Part shown: in pieces, positions 15,557 to 23,084 of the stretch | Layout: every line of letters begins with the position of its first letter | Numbering within the stretch: the first letter of the stretch is position 1 | Assembly (NCBI GenBank): GCA_964353355.1 | Contig: CAYGVT010000118.1 | Location: 1-46,802, forward strand | Length of the DNA stretch: 46,802 bases | Source: CAYGVT01 sp964353355 | GTDB taxonomy: Archaea > Thermoplasmatota > DTKX01 > GCA-020343715 | Direction of reading: 5' to 3' | Translations under genes and position numbers: made by a program | The notes under the pieces: generated by a model | What the model was told of the DNA's origin: nothing | Seen by the model: only the letters and a program-made list of their open reading frames with translations | Databases searched by the model: none

Positions 15557-16696
15557 ATGCAAGCCCGTTCGGCGATGGTGTTCTCGTGGGCCGTGGCGCT
15601 GACGGTCGCACTGCTCTTCCCGATGGCGGACATGCCAGCGGAGGTCGTGGCCCCTGAGGGGCAGACGCCATCGAGCGCATGGACCGGGCCGATGGAGCTT
15701 CCGCAACCGTTCGTCACCATCGAGGAGAGCGCCGTTCCATCGATACCGATTGTCTGGCATCCAGTGCGGGCCACGCCAGAGGCGCGCCCCGCGCGCGAGG
15801 AGACGAGGACGCTCGCGGTCGATGTGCCCGACGTCCCCCCGACGGAGGACCCGGACGAGCCCGAGGTGCCAGTGGTCACGCCCAAGATCGACATGTGCTT
15901 CTGCCTCGACACCACGGGCAGCATGGGCGACGAGATAGATGTCGTGAAGGCCACCATCATCGACGTGGCCGCCGCCATCAGGAACGGGACGCCCCGCCCG
16001 GATGTCAGGTTCGCGCTCGTCATCTACCGCGACCTCGGCGACGAGTACGTGGCCAAGGTCTTCGACTTCATGGACGAGTTCGCCCTCGCCGAGGTGCTGC
16101 AGGGCGTGCACGCGAACAACGGCGGTGACTACGAGGAGAGCGTGTCGGAGGCCCTCACCTACGCGGTGCACAACGTCTCATGGGACCCGGAGGCCAACGG
16201 CGCGGTCTACCTCATCGGTGACGCCCCGCCCCACACGGACTACGGTAACGGCTTCGACCACATCCAGGCCGCACGCGACGCGGTCTCGATGGGCGTCGTC
16301 ATCAACTCCATCGGATGCTCCGGCATAGACGGGAACGAGCTGCCCTTCATGGAGGTCGCCAACATCACCGGCGGCAAGTTCGTCCGGCTCACCTACTACG
16401 GTTCCAGCGGCGGCGGCGGGGGCGAACCCTACGCCGACGGCGGCTGCTACGACCACACCGGTGGCTGCGGAGGTGGCACGGGCACGGGCTCCAGCTCGGG
16501 CGGGACCGGCAGCGGTTCCGAGACCGGCACGGGTTCCAGCGGTGGTTCTGAGGGGACAACCGGCGGGACCAGCGGCAATGGCCAGTCCAACAACCTCGGC
16601 GATGTCCTCCAGGGTGGCGGCCAGGGGCAGGGGTCCTCCGAGGGCGTGACCTATGATGCCCCAGATGATGAGGGCGATGGTCAAGGCGCCCCCTAG
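15557..16696 (+). CDS. secreted von Willebrand factor A domain protein with Gly/Ser-rich tail
   Basis: This protein has 379 residues: signal peptide (hydrophobic core about 7-24), a Pro/Glu-rich linker (about 60-105), then a vWA domain from about 110 to 275. The metal-ion-dependent adhesion motif is Asp118-Thr-Thr-Gly-Ser-Met, with supporting VRFALVIYRDLGDEY, GGDYEESVSEAL and VYLIGDAPPH. From about 280 the chain turns into a low-complexity Gly/Ser/Thr-rich tail with several Cys (GGCYDHTGGCGGGTG). No C-terminal membrane helix or sorting signal is visible, so it may be released or held by other surface proteins. vWA domains usually bind metals and protein partners. Confidence 0.8.
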   Translation: MQARSAMVFSWAVALTVALLFPMADMPAEVVAPEGQTPSSAWTGPMELPQPFVTIEESAVPSIPIVWHPVRATPEARPAREETRTLAVDVPDVPPTEDPDEPEVPVVTPKIDMCFCLDTTGSMGDEIDVVKATIIDVAAAIRNGTPRPDVRFALVIYRDLGDEYVAKVFDFMDEFALAEVLQGVHANNGGDYEESVSEALTYAVHNVSWDPEANGAVYLIGDAPPHTDYGNGFDHIQAARDAVSMGVVINSIGCSGIDGNELPFMEVANITGGKFVRLTYYGSSGGGGGEPYADGGCYDHTGGCGGGTGTGSSSGGTGSGSETGTGSSGGSEGTTGGTSGNGQSNNLGDVLQGGGQGQGSSEGVTYDAPDDEGDGQGAP

Positions 16697-16710
16697 TCCC
16701 CTTCCCTAGA

Positions 16711-16723
16711 CCTCCACGGGAGG
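16711..16723. terminator. short hairpin after the vWA gene
   Basis: CCTCC-ACG-GGAGG forms a 5-bp stem fourteen bases after the vWA stop codon. It is a weak terminator candidate without a T-tract. Confidence 0.2.
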
Positions 16724-16734
16724 CCGCGTGCGCC

Positions 16735-16749
16735 ACCCTTATTATCCCG
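16735..16749 (+). promoter_or_regulatory. TATA-like box before the orphan gene
   Basis: The sequence acccttattatcccg sits about 39 bases before the TTG at 16781, with GGAGAGG between them as a ribosome-binding site. Confidence 0.45.
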
Positions 16750-16780
16750 TCCCGCGCTAGGGGCCGGAGAGGCCTGCAGC

Positions 16781-17776
16781 TTGCCCTTCGAGATGGTCAA
16801 CAGGGTCGGGGAGCTGGAGCGCGAGGTCCGCCGGATGCGCGAGGATGCGGACATCTGGGAGACGCTCGCCGAGCACCGCCTCCCCTACGGCCACGAGCAG
16901 CGCCTGCGCGCGATGGCGGCGTCGCTCGAGGAGCGCACGCCCTACCCAGAGATCATGGAGGCGCTCTCGACCGCAGGCGCTGGCGTCCTGGGCGAGGCTG
17001 CCGTGTCCGCGCCGCGCGCGCTGCGCCTCGTCGACCTCGCCTCGGACGGGTGGAGGACGAGGTACGTCCAGACCACCTGTGCGTGCCTCGCCCAGGCATC
17101 CGAGCTCCACGCGCTCGGGACGCGCGCATCGCCCGAGGTGAGGCCCCTGCTGCTCGCCGACTGCGCGCGGCTCCTCCTCACGTTCCTCTTGCGGTCGGTC
17201 TCGCGCCACGAATCGGTCCCGCCCGACCTGGGCGTGTCGGTCGAGATGGGCAGGGAGGGACCGGGCTCCGCGACCGTCCTCCTGTCCCCGACCGGCCTTC
17301 TCGCCACGGCGGCCCTGGCGCTTGCCGCCCTCGAGCGGCCCTCCGCGTTCACGCCCGCCATCCCGGACCTGGAGACCTACAAGGAGGAGCGGTGGACGGC
17401 CTACGCGCAGCGCACGGCGCTCGCCCTCCACCGGCCGGTCCGCGTGAACCTCCGGGGGCTCGTCGGCTACGACTTCGAGTCGGACGCGCGGTCGCAGACG
17501 ATGAAGTGGATGATCGAGCCCTTCTACGTTAGGTACCTGGCGACCTCGGTCATACTGCGCGACATCGCGCTCGCGGGCGCGGCCTCGGAGATGGCGCGCC
17601 ACGACCAGGCCGCGTGGCGCGAGGTCCTGCGCGGCGAGACCACGGACCTGGCCGTCTACGTGGACCGCGCGCACGCGGGGCTGCGCGACGTGGTCAGGGC
17701 GGTCGCGGAGGTGCTCTCCGCGGCCGAGCGCGGCGAGAAGTGCGCCTACGTCGCCACGGGCTACCACTACGTGTGA
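16781..17776 (+). CDS. hypothetical protein, mostly helical, no family recognised
   Basis: This 331-residue cytosolic-looking protein shows no signal peptide or membrane helix. It opens with a short charged coiled-coil-like helix (about 5-25, RVGELEREVRRMREDADIW). Long Ala/Leu-rich helices follow, and a central block has FLLRSVSRHESVPPDLGVSVEM and LLSPTGLLATAALALAALE. The C-terminal part has NLRGLVGYDFESDARSQTMKW and ends in CAYVATGYHYV. Codon use matches the neighbours, so it is likely a real gene. TTG 16781 follows GGAGAGG; an ATG at 16793 is the alternative and would remove four residues. I do not recognise the family and assign no function. Confidence 0.7.
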   Translation: MPFEMVNRVGELEREVRRMREDADIWETLAEHRLPYGHEQRLRAMAASLEERTPYPEIMEALSTAGAGVLGEAAVSAPRALRLVDLASDGWRTRYVQTTCACLAQASELHALGTRASPEVRPLLLADCARLLLTFLLRSVSRHESVPPDLGVSVEMGREGPGSATVLLSPTGLLATAALALAALERPSAFTPAIPDLETYKEERWTAYAQRTALALHRPVRVNLRGLVGYDFESDARSQTMKWMIEPFYVRYLATSVILRDIALAGAASEMARHDQAAWREVLRGETTDLAVYVDRAHAGLRDVVRAVAEVLSAAERGEKCAYVATGYHYV

Positions 17777-17826
17777 GGGCGCGAGCGTGCGACTGGGCGT
17801 TGGGCGCGTCGCGATGTCGGGCTAGC

Positions 17827-17841
17827 AAGGTTATTTATCCC
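17827..17841 (+). promoter_or_regulatory. promoter of tRNA-Pro
   Basis: The sequence aaggttatttatccc is an archaeal TATA box centred about 35 bases before the first base of the tRNA. Confidence 0.65.
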
Positions 17842-17868
17842 CCTCACCTCTTCCCACGCCCGACCCCT

Positions 17869-17943
17869 GGGCCTGTGGGGTAGTTTGGTCCATCCTCGTG
17901 GCTTTGGGAGCCATGGACCCCGGTTCAAATCCGGGCAGGCCCA
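17869..17943 (+). tRNA. tRNA-Pro (anticodon TGG)
   Basis: The cloverleaf is complete. Acceptor GGGCCTG pairs with CAGGCCC, anticodon stem GTGGC pairs with GCCAT (one G-T pair) around the loop TTTGGGA, which reads TGG, and the T arm is CCCGG-TTCAAAT-CCGGG. The discriminator is A and the terminal CCA is not fully encoded (ACCT), as is common in archaea. No intron is seen. Confidence 0.95.
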
Positions 17944-18012
17944 CCTCACAACACGAACGTCCTGGAGCGCTCGCGCAGGAGCGATGGGCGCGCATCGTGG
18001 CCATCCCTTCTC

Positions 18013-18030
18013 AATAGAATATATAGCAGT
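18013..18030 (+). promoter_or_regulatory. TATA region of the phosphate uptake genes
   Basis: The AT-rich patch aatagaatatatagcag is in the 190-base space between tRNA-Pro and the DUF47 gene. It implies a leader of some 80 bases. A second weaker box (gttaatctta, 18052-18061) is nearer to the start. Confidence 0.45.
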
Positions 18031-18133
18031 ATGTAAACACAATACGATGTCGTTAATCTTACCGCACCTCCTTGTCCCCGATGGAAGGCTCGAGGGACCT
18101 GGTGCGCCAGGGCTCGCAGGGAGACATGATGCG

Positions 18134-18763
18134 ATGGGTGCGCTCAGCTGGTTCATCCCGCAGGAGAAGCATTTCTTCGACATGATGCTCGAGCAGGCCA
18201 AGAACGTCTCGGTGGGCGTGGACGCATTCGTGGGCATGCTCGAGCACTACGACGAGCGCGAGAAGTGGAAGACCGAGATAAACAGGCTCGAGGGGGTCGG
18301 GGACACGATGGTCCACGACATCTTCGAGGCGCTCAACAAGTCCTTCATCACGCCCATCGACCGCGAGGACATCACGCACCTCGTTTCGTCGCTCGACGAC
18401 ATCCTCGACTACGTCGAGGCTGTCGCGGTCGCCATGGTGATATACAAGGTCGACCGCCCGCCCGCCCTGCTCATAGCCCTCTCGAAGACCCTCCAGAAGG
18501 GCGCGAGTCTCATCACCCAAGCCATCGCGATGCTCAAGAACTTCAAGAACGCTGACGCCATCCGCAAGGCCATCAGGGAGATAAACACCCTCGAGAACGA
18601 GGCCGACGCGCTGCACCGCAACGCGATGGTGGAGCTCTTCGAGGGCAAGGACGCCGTCTACATACTCAAGATGAAGGAGATTTACGACAACACCGAGACC
18701 GCCACTGACAAGTGCGAGGACGCGGCGGACGTCATAGGCGACATCCTCGTCAAGTACGCGTAG
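18134..18763 (+). CDS. DUF47 family PhoU-like phosphate transport accessory protein
   Basis: This 209-residue, all-helical protein belongs to the DUF47/TIGR00153 family, which resembles PhoU and is usually encoded beside low-affinity PiT phosphate transporters. Typical blocks are WFIPQEKHFFDMMLEQA at the N-terminus, the IDREDITHLVSSLDDILDYVE metal-binding region (split: PIDREDITHL, SLDDILDYVE), INTLENEADALHRN and ETATDKCEDAADVIGDI at the C-terminus. The ATG at 18134 gives the family's normal N-terminus. The PiT transporter begins 12 bases after its stop, so the two are co-transcribed; the protein probably tunes transport activity. Confidence 0.9.
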   Translation: MGALSWFIPQEKHFFDMMLEQAKNVSVGVDAFVGMLEHYDEREKWKTEINRLEGVGDTMVHDIFEALNKSFITPIDREDITHLVSSLDDILDYVEAVAVAMVIYKVDRPPALLIALSKTLQKGASLITQAIAMLKNFKNADAIRKAIREINTLENEADALHRNAMVELFEGKDAVYILKMKEIYDNTETATDKCEDAADVIGDILVKYA

Positions 18764-18775
18764 GGGACGGGCGGG

Positions 18776-19816
18776 ATGGCGCTAACGACCATGGTGCTGC
18801 TCGTCATCATCATCATCCTCATTGCGCTCGTTTTCGACTTCACGAACGGGTTCCACGACTCCGCGAACTCGATAGCGACCATCGTTTCGACCAAGGTGCT
18901 CTCCCCGTCCAGGGCCGTCGCGCTCGCGGCGTTCTTCAACTTCATCGCCGCGTTCGGCTTCGGCGTCGCGGTGGCGTCGACCATCTCCAAGATCATCCAC
19001 CTGGAGTATGTGGAGACCGAGCTGGGGGCATCATTCATTCCGTGGATCGTCTTGAGTGGCCTCATCGGTGCCATCAGCTGGAACATCATCACATGGTACC
19101 TCGGGTTGCCGACGTCATCGTCGCACGCGCTCATCGGCGGTGTGATGGGCTCCGGCCTCGCCGCGGCCGGCGTCGCGGCGATTAAGTTCACAACCATCAG
19201 GCTCGTGGTCACCTTCATGCTCATCTCGCCCCTCATCGGCCTCACATGCGGCTTCCTGTTCATGGCCACCATCATGTGGCTCGTCCGCAAGAAGCCCCAG
19301 GGCAGGGTGGATGGCTACTTCCGCCGGCTTCAGCTGCTGAGCGCGAGCGCCTACAGCTTCAGCCACGGGACGAACGATGCACAGAAGACCATGGGCATCA
19401 TCACACCGCTGCTGTTCAGCATCGGCTACTTCGATGCGGGCGTCGACCCGAACAATCTACCGGTGCCCATTTGGGTCATCCTCTCGGCCCACGCGGCAAT
19501 CGCCCTGGGCACGCTGATGGGCGGGTGGCGCATCGTCCACACGATGGGCAACAAGATAACGACACTCAGGCCGGTCCACGGCTTCGCGGCCGAGACCGCC
19601 GGTGCGGCGACCATCATCTCCGCGTCGCTCGCCGGCATCCCGGTCTCCACGACGCACGTCATCACCTCGTCCATCATGGGCGTGGGCTCGACGCGGAGGC
19701 TCAGCGCCGTGAGATGGGGGGTGGCCCGCAAGATCATCTGGGCCTGGATACTCACCATACCGACCTCGGCCGCCATCGGCTTCGCGATGTTCACGATTGT
19801 CAATCTGTTCCTGTGA
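18776..19816 (+). CDS. pit: PiT family inorganic phosphate transporter
   Basis: This 346-residue membrane protein with about ten hydrophobic helices couples phosphate uptake to a cation gradient. Both internal repeats of the family are present: FDFTNGFHDSANSIAT at residues about 20-35 with PTSSSHALIGG, and SFSHGTNDAQKTMGI with PVSTTHVITSSIMGVGS. The hydrophilic loop between repeats (VRKKPQGRVDGYFRR) is short, as in archaeal members. It follows the DUF47 gene in an operon. The next gene, ribA, converges with a 71-base gap. Confidence 0.93.
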   Translation: MALTTMVLLVIIIILIALVFDFTNGFHDSANSIATIVSTKVLSPSRAVALAAFFNFIAAFGFGVAVASTISKIIHLEYVETELGASFIPWIVLSGLIGAISWNIITWYLGLPTSSSHALIGGVMGSGLAAAGVAAIKFTTIRLVVTFMLISPLIGLTCGFLFMATIMWLVRKKPQGRVDGYFRRLQLLSASAYSFSHGTNDAQKTMGIITPLLFSIGYFDAGVDPNNLPVPIWVILSAHAAIALGTLMGGWRIVHTMGNKITTLRPVHGFAAETAGAATIISASLAGIPVSTTHVITSSIMGVGSTRRLSAVRWGVARKIIWAWILTIPTSAAIGFAMFTIVNLFL

Positions 19817-19887
19817 GGACGGCACCGGTATCGCTGGCCGCGGCAGATGCCAATGTGGGAGGTCGCCCTTGGGGGACGGGCCTCGGC

Positions 19888-20571
19888 CTAGGCGTCCTTG
19901 AACGCCTCGCCCAGCAGATGGCCCGACTTCTCGAGCTTGGTGCGCAGATATTCTCGATTGAACTCGTTGGGCTCGACCACGAGCGGGATGCGGCCCACGA
20001 CCTTGGTGCCGTGCCGCTCGAGCCCCTCCACCTTCTTCGGGTTGTTGGTGATGAGCCGGACGGAGTGCACGTGCAAGCTCCGCAGCATGTGGGCGGCGAT
20101 GGCGTAGTCGCGCTCGTCCGCCTCGAACCCGAGCGCGATGTTCGCCTCGACGGTGTCGTAGCCGACGTCCTGGAGCTGGTAGGACCGGAGCTTGTTGAGC
20201 AGCCCTATCCCCCGGCCCTCCTGGCGCATGTAGAGCAGCACGCCGACGCCGAGCTCGGACATCATCCTCATGGCGCGCTCGAGCTGCTCGCCGCAATCGC
20301 ATCGCATCGAGCCCAGGGCGTCGCCGGTGAGGCACTCCGAGTGCAGCCGCACGGGCACGGCCTCCTGGTCGACGACGTTCCCGGCGACGACAGCGATGTG
20401 CTCCTTGCCGTCGCGGTTGTTGAAGAAGGCGACTATCTGGAATCGCCCGAACCTGGAGGGAAGGTCCGCGACGGCGATTATCTTGACGCAGACGTCAGCC
20501 TCCGAGCCCTCGCAGTAGTGGGCCTTGTCCTGGTTCAGGAGCTCCTCGATGTCGGGCCTGTTGAGGGGCAT
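19888..20571 (-). CDS. ribA: GTP cyclohydrolase II (bacterial type)
   Basis: This 227-residue enzyme opens the GTP ring as the first step of riboflavin synthesis. The zinc ligands are Cys80, Cys91 and Cys93 (SECLTGDALGSMRCDCG), followed by MRQEGRGIGLLNK with the catalytic Arg and DTVEANIALGFEADERDY. There is no fused DHBP synthase domain. A TATA box (20592-20603) would put the transcript start at about 20573, so the ATG at 20571 is preferred to the GTG at 20592, which touches the box itself. Most archaea use GTP cyclohydrolase III instead, so this gene may have come from bacteria. No other riboflavin gene is in the window. Confidence 0.93.
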   Translation of the reverse strand: MPLNRPDIEELLNQDKAHYCEGSEADVCVKIIAVADLPSRFGRFQIVAFFNNRDGKEHIAVVAGNVVDQEAVPVRLHSECLTGDALGSMRCDCGEQLERAMRMMSELGVGVLLYMRQEGRGIGLLNKLRSYQLQDVGYDTVEANIALGFEADERDYAIAAHMLRSLHVHSVRLITNNPKKVEGLERHGTKVVGRIPLVVEPNEFNREYLRTKLEKSGHLLGEAFKDA

Positions 20572-20590
20572 GGGCGCGGAATACCGCGTC

Positions 20591-20604
20591 ACGATATATA
20601 AGGC
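20591..20604 (-). promoter_or_regulatory. TATA box of ribA
   Basis: On the minus strand, gccttatatatcgt is a near-consensus TATA element centred 26-27 bases before the ATG at 20571, fitting a leaderless mRNA. Confidence 0.65.
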
Positions 20605-20728
20605 ATGCCATGGCCGATGGATGCGTCGCCCGGCGAGCGCGGAGGCAGGGCCCGAGGAGTGGGCGTAGCTAAATGTGCGCTGCTAGGAGGGACCCTCCGC
20701 CGTCCTCCCCGAGAGGGGCGGGGCCCGC

Positions 20729-20962
20729 TCAGAACTTTATGCCGGTGAGGGTCTTCGTCTCGACGACACCAGGGATGGACCTGATCTTGTCGACGACGAT
20801 CTGGCCCAGGGCGTTGAAGTCCTCGGCGCTGATCTTGGCGATGAGGTCGTACTCGCCGAACAGCGGGTGCAGCTCGACGATGTTCTTGACCTTCAGCAGC
20901 TCGTTGTAGACCTCGTGCTCCTTGGCCGGCGATGTACTGATTAGGACGAATCCGATGGCCAT
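20729..20962 (-). CDS. stand-alone Lrp/AsnC ligand-binding (RAM) domain protein
   Basis: The protein has only 77 residues: the alpha-beta RAM domain of Lrp/AsnC regulators without the helix-turn-helix. It opens MAIGFVLISTSPAKEHEVYN and has the typical VVELHPLFGEYDLIAKI-like centre (IVELHPLFGEYDLIAKIS) and an IRSIPGVVETKTLTGIKF end (split: IRSIPGVVETKT). Such proteins bind amino acids and may join hetero-oligomers with full regulators. The ATG at 20962 sits about 35 bases after a TATA box. The frame stays open upstream into the left end of the IS element, but this extension does not look like protein. Confidence 0.88.
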   Translation of the reverse strand: MAIGFVLISTSPAKEHEVYNELLKVKNIVELHPLFGEYDLIAKISAEDFNALGQIVVDKIRSIPGVVETKTLTGIKF

Positions 20963-20991
20963 GGGTATCCAGGCGACATTGGTCTTGAAAT

Positions 20992-21008
20992 TGGATAAAG
21001 TTTTCGGT
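20992..21008 (-). promoter_or_regulatory. BRE/TATA promoter of the RAM-domain gene
   Basis: Read on the minus strand, accgaaaactttatcca has an A-rich BRE-like part followed by ctttatcc, about 35 bases before the ATG. It lies only 15 bases from the end of the IS element, so the insertion left it intact. Confidence 0.55.
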
Positions 21009-21022
21009 CGGTCCTTCCCAGA

Positions 21023-21046
21023 TGTGTAATCCCCGAAATGTTTCGC
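21023..21046 (+). repeat. left terminal inverted repeat of the IS
   Basis: The 24 bases begin TGTGTAATCC and end TTTCGC. They match the inverted right end at 18 of 24 positions. Confidence 0.7.
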
Positions 21047-21056
21047 CAAGCTTTAG

Positions 21057-22016
21057 ATGGCGAACGCGCATTCGATAGGGGTATCGGACGGGGACATCGA
21101 GCGAATCGTGGTGCGGGTCGTTGACCATGGGATGGACACGGGATACGTCGCGGGGCAGTTCGGGGTCAGCCAGAGGCGGGTCCAGCAGCTCGCCAATCGG
21201 TACCGGGAGACGGACGTCGTCCCCGTGGCTGGCGTGCGCGGGCGCAGGCCCTACGCGCGGTATCCCCCGGGCCTCACGGACCTGGTCCTCGGCCTGCATC
21301 GACGCACGAGGCGCGGGGCGGTGGCCATCGCCCGCCAGCTGCGCGTCAGGCACGGCATCAGGGTCAGGAACGGGGTGGTCCACGGCATCCTCGAGGGGGC
21401 GGGGCTCGTGAGGGAGAGCCCCAACATGAGGAAGAGGAAGAAGCCCTGGATCCGTTACGAGCGTGAGCACAGCCTGAGCGCTGGTCACATGGACTGGCAC
21501 TACAACAGCGGGCTCAGGAAGTGGGTGTGCGCGGTCCTGGACGACGCGAGCCGGATGGTGCTGGCCGGCGGGGAGTACGACAACCGCAGCACGGAGGCGG
21601 CGATAGGCCAGCTGCGCGAGGTGCTGCTCAAGTACGGGCACATCCAGCCGCTGCGCGAGGTCATAACGGACCACGGGAGCGAGTTCTACGGGGTGAAGAG
21701 GAGCGAGGACGGGGGCTCGAACCACGCGTTCGAGCGGTTCTGTCGGGAGAACGGCATCCAGCACATCCTGTGCCAGTACAACCATCCGCAGAGCAACGGG
21801 AAGATCGAGAAGTGGTTCGACACGTACGAGCGCTACAGGAAGGAGTTCGCGACGTTCGATGACCTGGTGCAATGGTACAACAGGGTGAGGCCACACTCGA
21901 GCCTCGACGAGGAGAGGCTGGAGACGCCCGAGCAGGCGTTCTACCGGAAGTGCCAGGACATCCTGGTCGGGAACTACATGCGGATGGTCGAGAGGGAGAT
22001 GGGGGGGCAGGCGTGA
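21057..22016 (+). CDS. IS481-family transposase (DDE)
   Basis: This 319-residue protein has an N-terminal helix-turn-helix (about 20-50, TGYVAGQFGVSQRRVQQLANR), a second DNA-binding helical part with RGAVAIARQLRVRHGIRV, and an rve-type integrase core. The catalytic triad is Asp146 (GHMDWHYN), Asp205 (ITDHGSEF) and Glu251 (SNGKIEKWFDTY). RPHSSLDEERLETPEQAF is the usual end block. The frame is intact, so the element could still be active. The ATG lies ten bases inside the left inverted repeat. Confidence 0.93.
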   Translation: MANAHSIGVSDGDIERIVVRVVDHGMDTGYVAGQFGVSQRRVQQLANRYRETDVVPVAGVRGRRPYARYPPGLTDLVLGLHRRTRRGAVAIARQLRVRHGIRVRNGVVHGILEGAGLVRESPNMRKRKKPWIRYEREHSLSAGHMDWHYNSGLRKWVCAVLDDASRMVLAGGEYDNRSTEAAIGQLREVLLKYGHIQPLREVITDHGSEFYGVKRSEDGGSNHAFERFCRENGIQHILCQYNHPQSNGKIEKWFDTYERYRKEFATFDDLVQWYNRVRPHSSLDEERLETPEQAFYRKCQDILVGNYMRMVEREMGGQA

Positions 22017-22020
22017 CGAA

Positions 22021-22044
22021 GCGAAATCTTTACGGGATTATACA
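22021..22044 (-). repeat. right terminal inverted repeat of the IS
   Basis: Read inward on the minus strand it begins TGTATAATCC and ends TTTCGC, pairing with the left end. Confidence 0.7.
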
Positions 22045-22055
22045 GACCGGAGTAG

Positions 22056-22072
22056 GGGCCAAAACCTTCTTG
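22056..22072 (+). promoter_or_regulatory. weak TATA-like box before panE
   Basis: The sequence gggccaaaaccttcttg, an A-rich BRE-like part then ccttctt, lies about 30 bases before the GTG at 22098. It is only 12 bases outside the IS. Confidence 0.3.
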
Positions 22073-22097
22073 GAGGTGGGCCCCGGTACAGAAGGCC

Positions 22098-23015
22098 GTG
22101 CGCATCGGCATCATGGGCGCCGGGGCGTTGGGCAGCCTCGTCGGGGCGATGCTCTCCAGGCGGCACGAGGTCGTGCTCGTGGGCAGGAGGGAGCACGTCG
22201 AGGCCGTACGCGCCCGCGGGCTGCGCGTGACCGGGCTTACCCGCATGCTCGCCCGCCCCGAGGCATCGACAAGGGCATCGGCCCTGGACGGCTGCGAGCT
22301 CGTGCTGCTCACGGTCAAGGCCTACGACACATATCGCGCTGCCAGGTCGGTCGCGCGCGCGGCCCCCGGCACGCTGCTGCTCTCGCTCCAGAACGGCATG
22401 GACAACGCGGACAAGCTCCGGCGCGCCGCGCCAGGCATGCGCACGTGCCTGGCCCTCACGTCTATGGGAGTCACTTACCTTGGGCCGGGTCGCGTGCGCC
22501 ACGCGGGCGCGGGCTCGACGCAGCTGGGCGCGCTCACGGCCTCCAGGGCGCAGACGATGCGCGCGGCGCGGGAGCTCACGGAGGGCGGGCTCCACGTCGG
22601 GCTGGTGGGCGACATAGGTGCCCACGTGTGGCTCAAGGGCATCGTCAACCACTGCATCAACCCCCTCACGGTCATCCACGCATGCCGCAACGGGAGGCTG
22701 CTCGCGGTGGGCGGGTACAGGGAGGAGATGCGCGCGCTGTGCGCCGAGGCACTCGCGGTCGCGGCGGTGGAGCGGGTGCGGCTGCCGCACCCGGACCCGA
22801 TGGGGCGCGTGGAGGAGGTCGCCCGCCTGACGGCGGCCAACCGGTCGAGCATGCTGCAGGACGTCGACCGCGGCCGCAGGACGGAGATTCGCTCCATCAC
22901 GGGGCACATCGTCAGGCTCGGGGCCTCGCACGGGCTGCCGATGCCCGCCTCCCGCGCGGCGCTGCGGAAGGTCGCGCTCATCGAGCGCACCGCCGTGCGA
23001 GCGGCGCGCCGATGA
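22098..23015 (+). CDS. panE: 2-dehydropantoate 2-reductase (ketopantoate reductase)
   Basis: This 305-residue NADPH-dependent enzyme reduces ketopantoate to pantoate on the way to coenzyme A. The N-terminal Rossmann domain has MGAGALGSLVG and LVGRREHVEAV, with the catalytic-region Lys74 in LTVKAYDT and LSLQNGMDN. The C-terminal helical domain has the second Lys in WLKGIVNHCINPLT and the closing block NRSSMLQDVDRGRRTEI. The start is the GTG at 22098, directly before the Rossmann strand. Pantothenate synthesis is expected in archaea through this enzyme, but specificity within the ApbA/PanE family cannot be settled from sequence alone. Confidence 0.88.
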   Translation: MRIGIMGAGALGSLVGAMLSRRHEVVLVGRREHVEAVRARGLRVTGLTRMLARPEASTRASALDGCELVLLTVKAYDTYRAARSVARAAPGTLLLSLQNGMDNADKLRRAAPGMRTCLALTSMGVTYLGPGRVRHAGAGSTQLGALTASRAQTMRAARELTEGGLHVGLVGDIGAHVWLKGIVNHCINPLTVIHACRNGRLLAVGGYREEMRALCAEALAVAAVERVRLPHPDPMGRVEEVARLTAANRSSMLQDVDRGRRTEIRSITGHIVRLGASHGLPMPASRAALRKVALIERTAVRAARR

Positions 23016-23048
23016 CCCCCTCGCGACGCCATGCTGGCATGCCCCTTC

Positions 23049-23063
23049 GGAAGCCTTAATACC
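23049..23063 (+). promoter_or_regulatory. TATA box of pgk
   Basis: The sequence ggaagccttaatacc is centred about 28 bases before the GTG at 23085 and supports leaderless initiation there. Confidence 0.6.
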
Positions 23064-23084
23064 AGCAAGCGTGTTTCGGGGTCC

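Larger units (their letters stand above)
21023..22044 (+). mobile_element. IS481-like insertion sequence, apparently complete
   Basis: The element is 1,022 bases long, with one transposase gene and imperfect 24-base terminal inverted repeats matching at 18 positions: left end TGTGTAATCCCCGAAATG, right end (inward) TGTATAATCCCGTAAAG, both finishing in TTTCGC. The TGT ends suit the IS481 group. No convincing target-site duplication is seen (left flank ends ccttcccaga, right flank starts gaccggagta), so the insertion may be old or the flank may have changed. Confidence 0.78.

Noticed and set aside
16400..16690. Gly/Ser/Thr-rich repeats considered as a separate repeat array or CRISPR-like structure
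   Set aside because: They are in frame with the vWA gene and encode its low-complexity tail; there are no regular spacers.
19888..20571. Possibility that ribA is a fused RibBA enzyme
   Set aside because: Only the cyclohydrolase II domain is present; no DHBP synthase domain precedes it.
20963..21049. N-terminal extension of the Lrp-domain protein into the IS end
   Set aside because: The extra 29 residues read through the promoter and the left inverted repeat of the IS; the RAM domain starts at the internal ATG.
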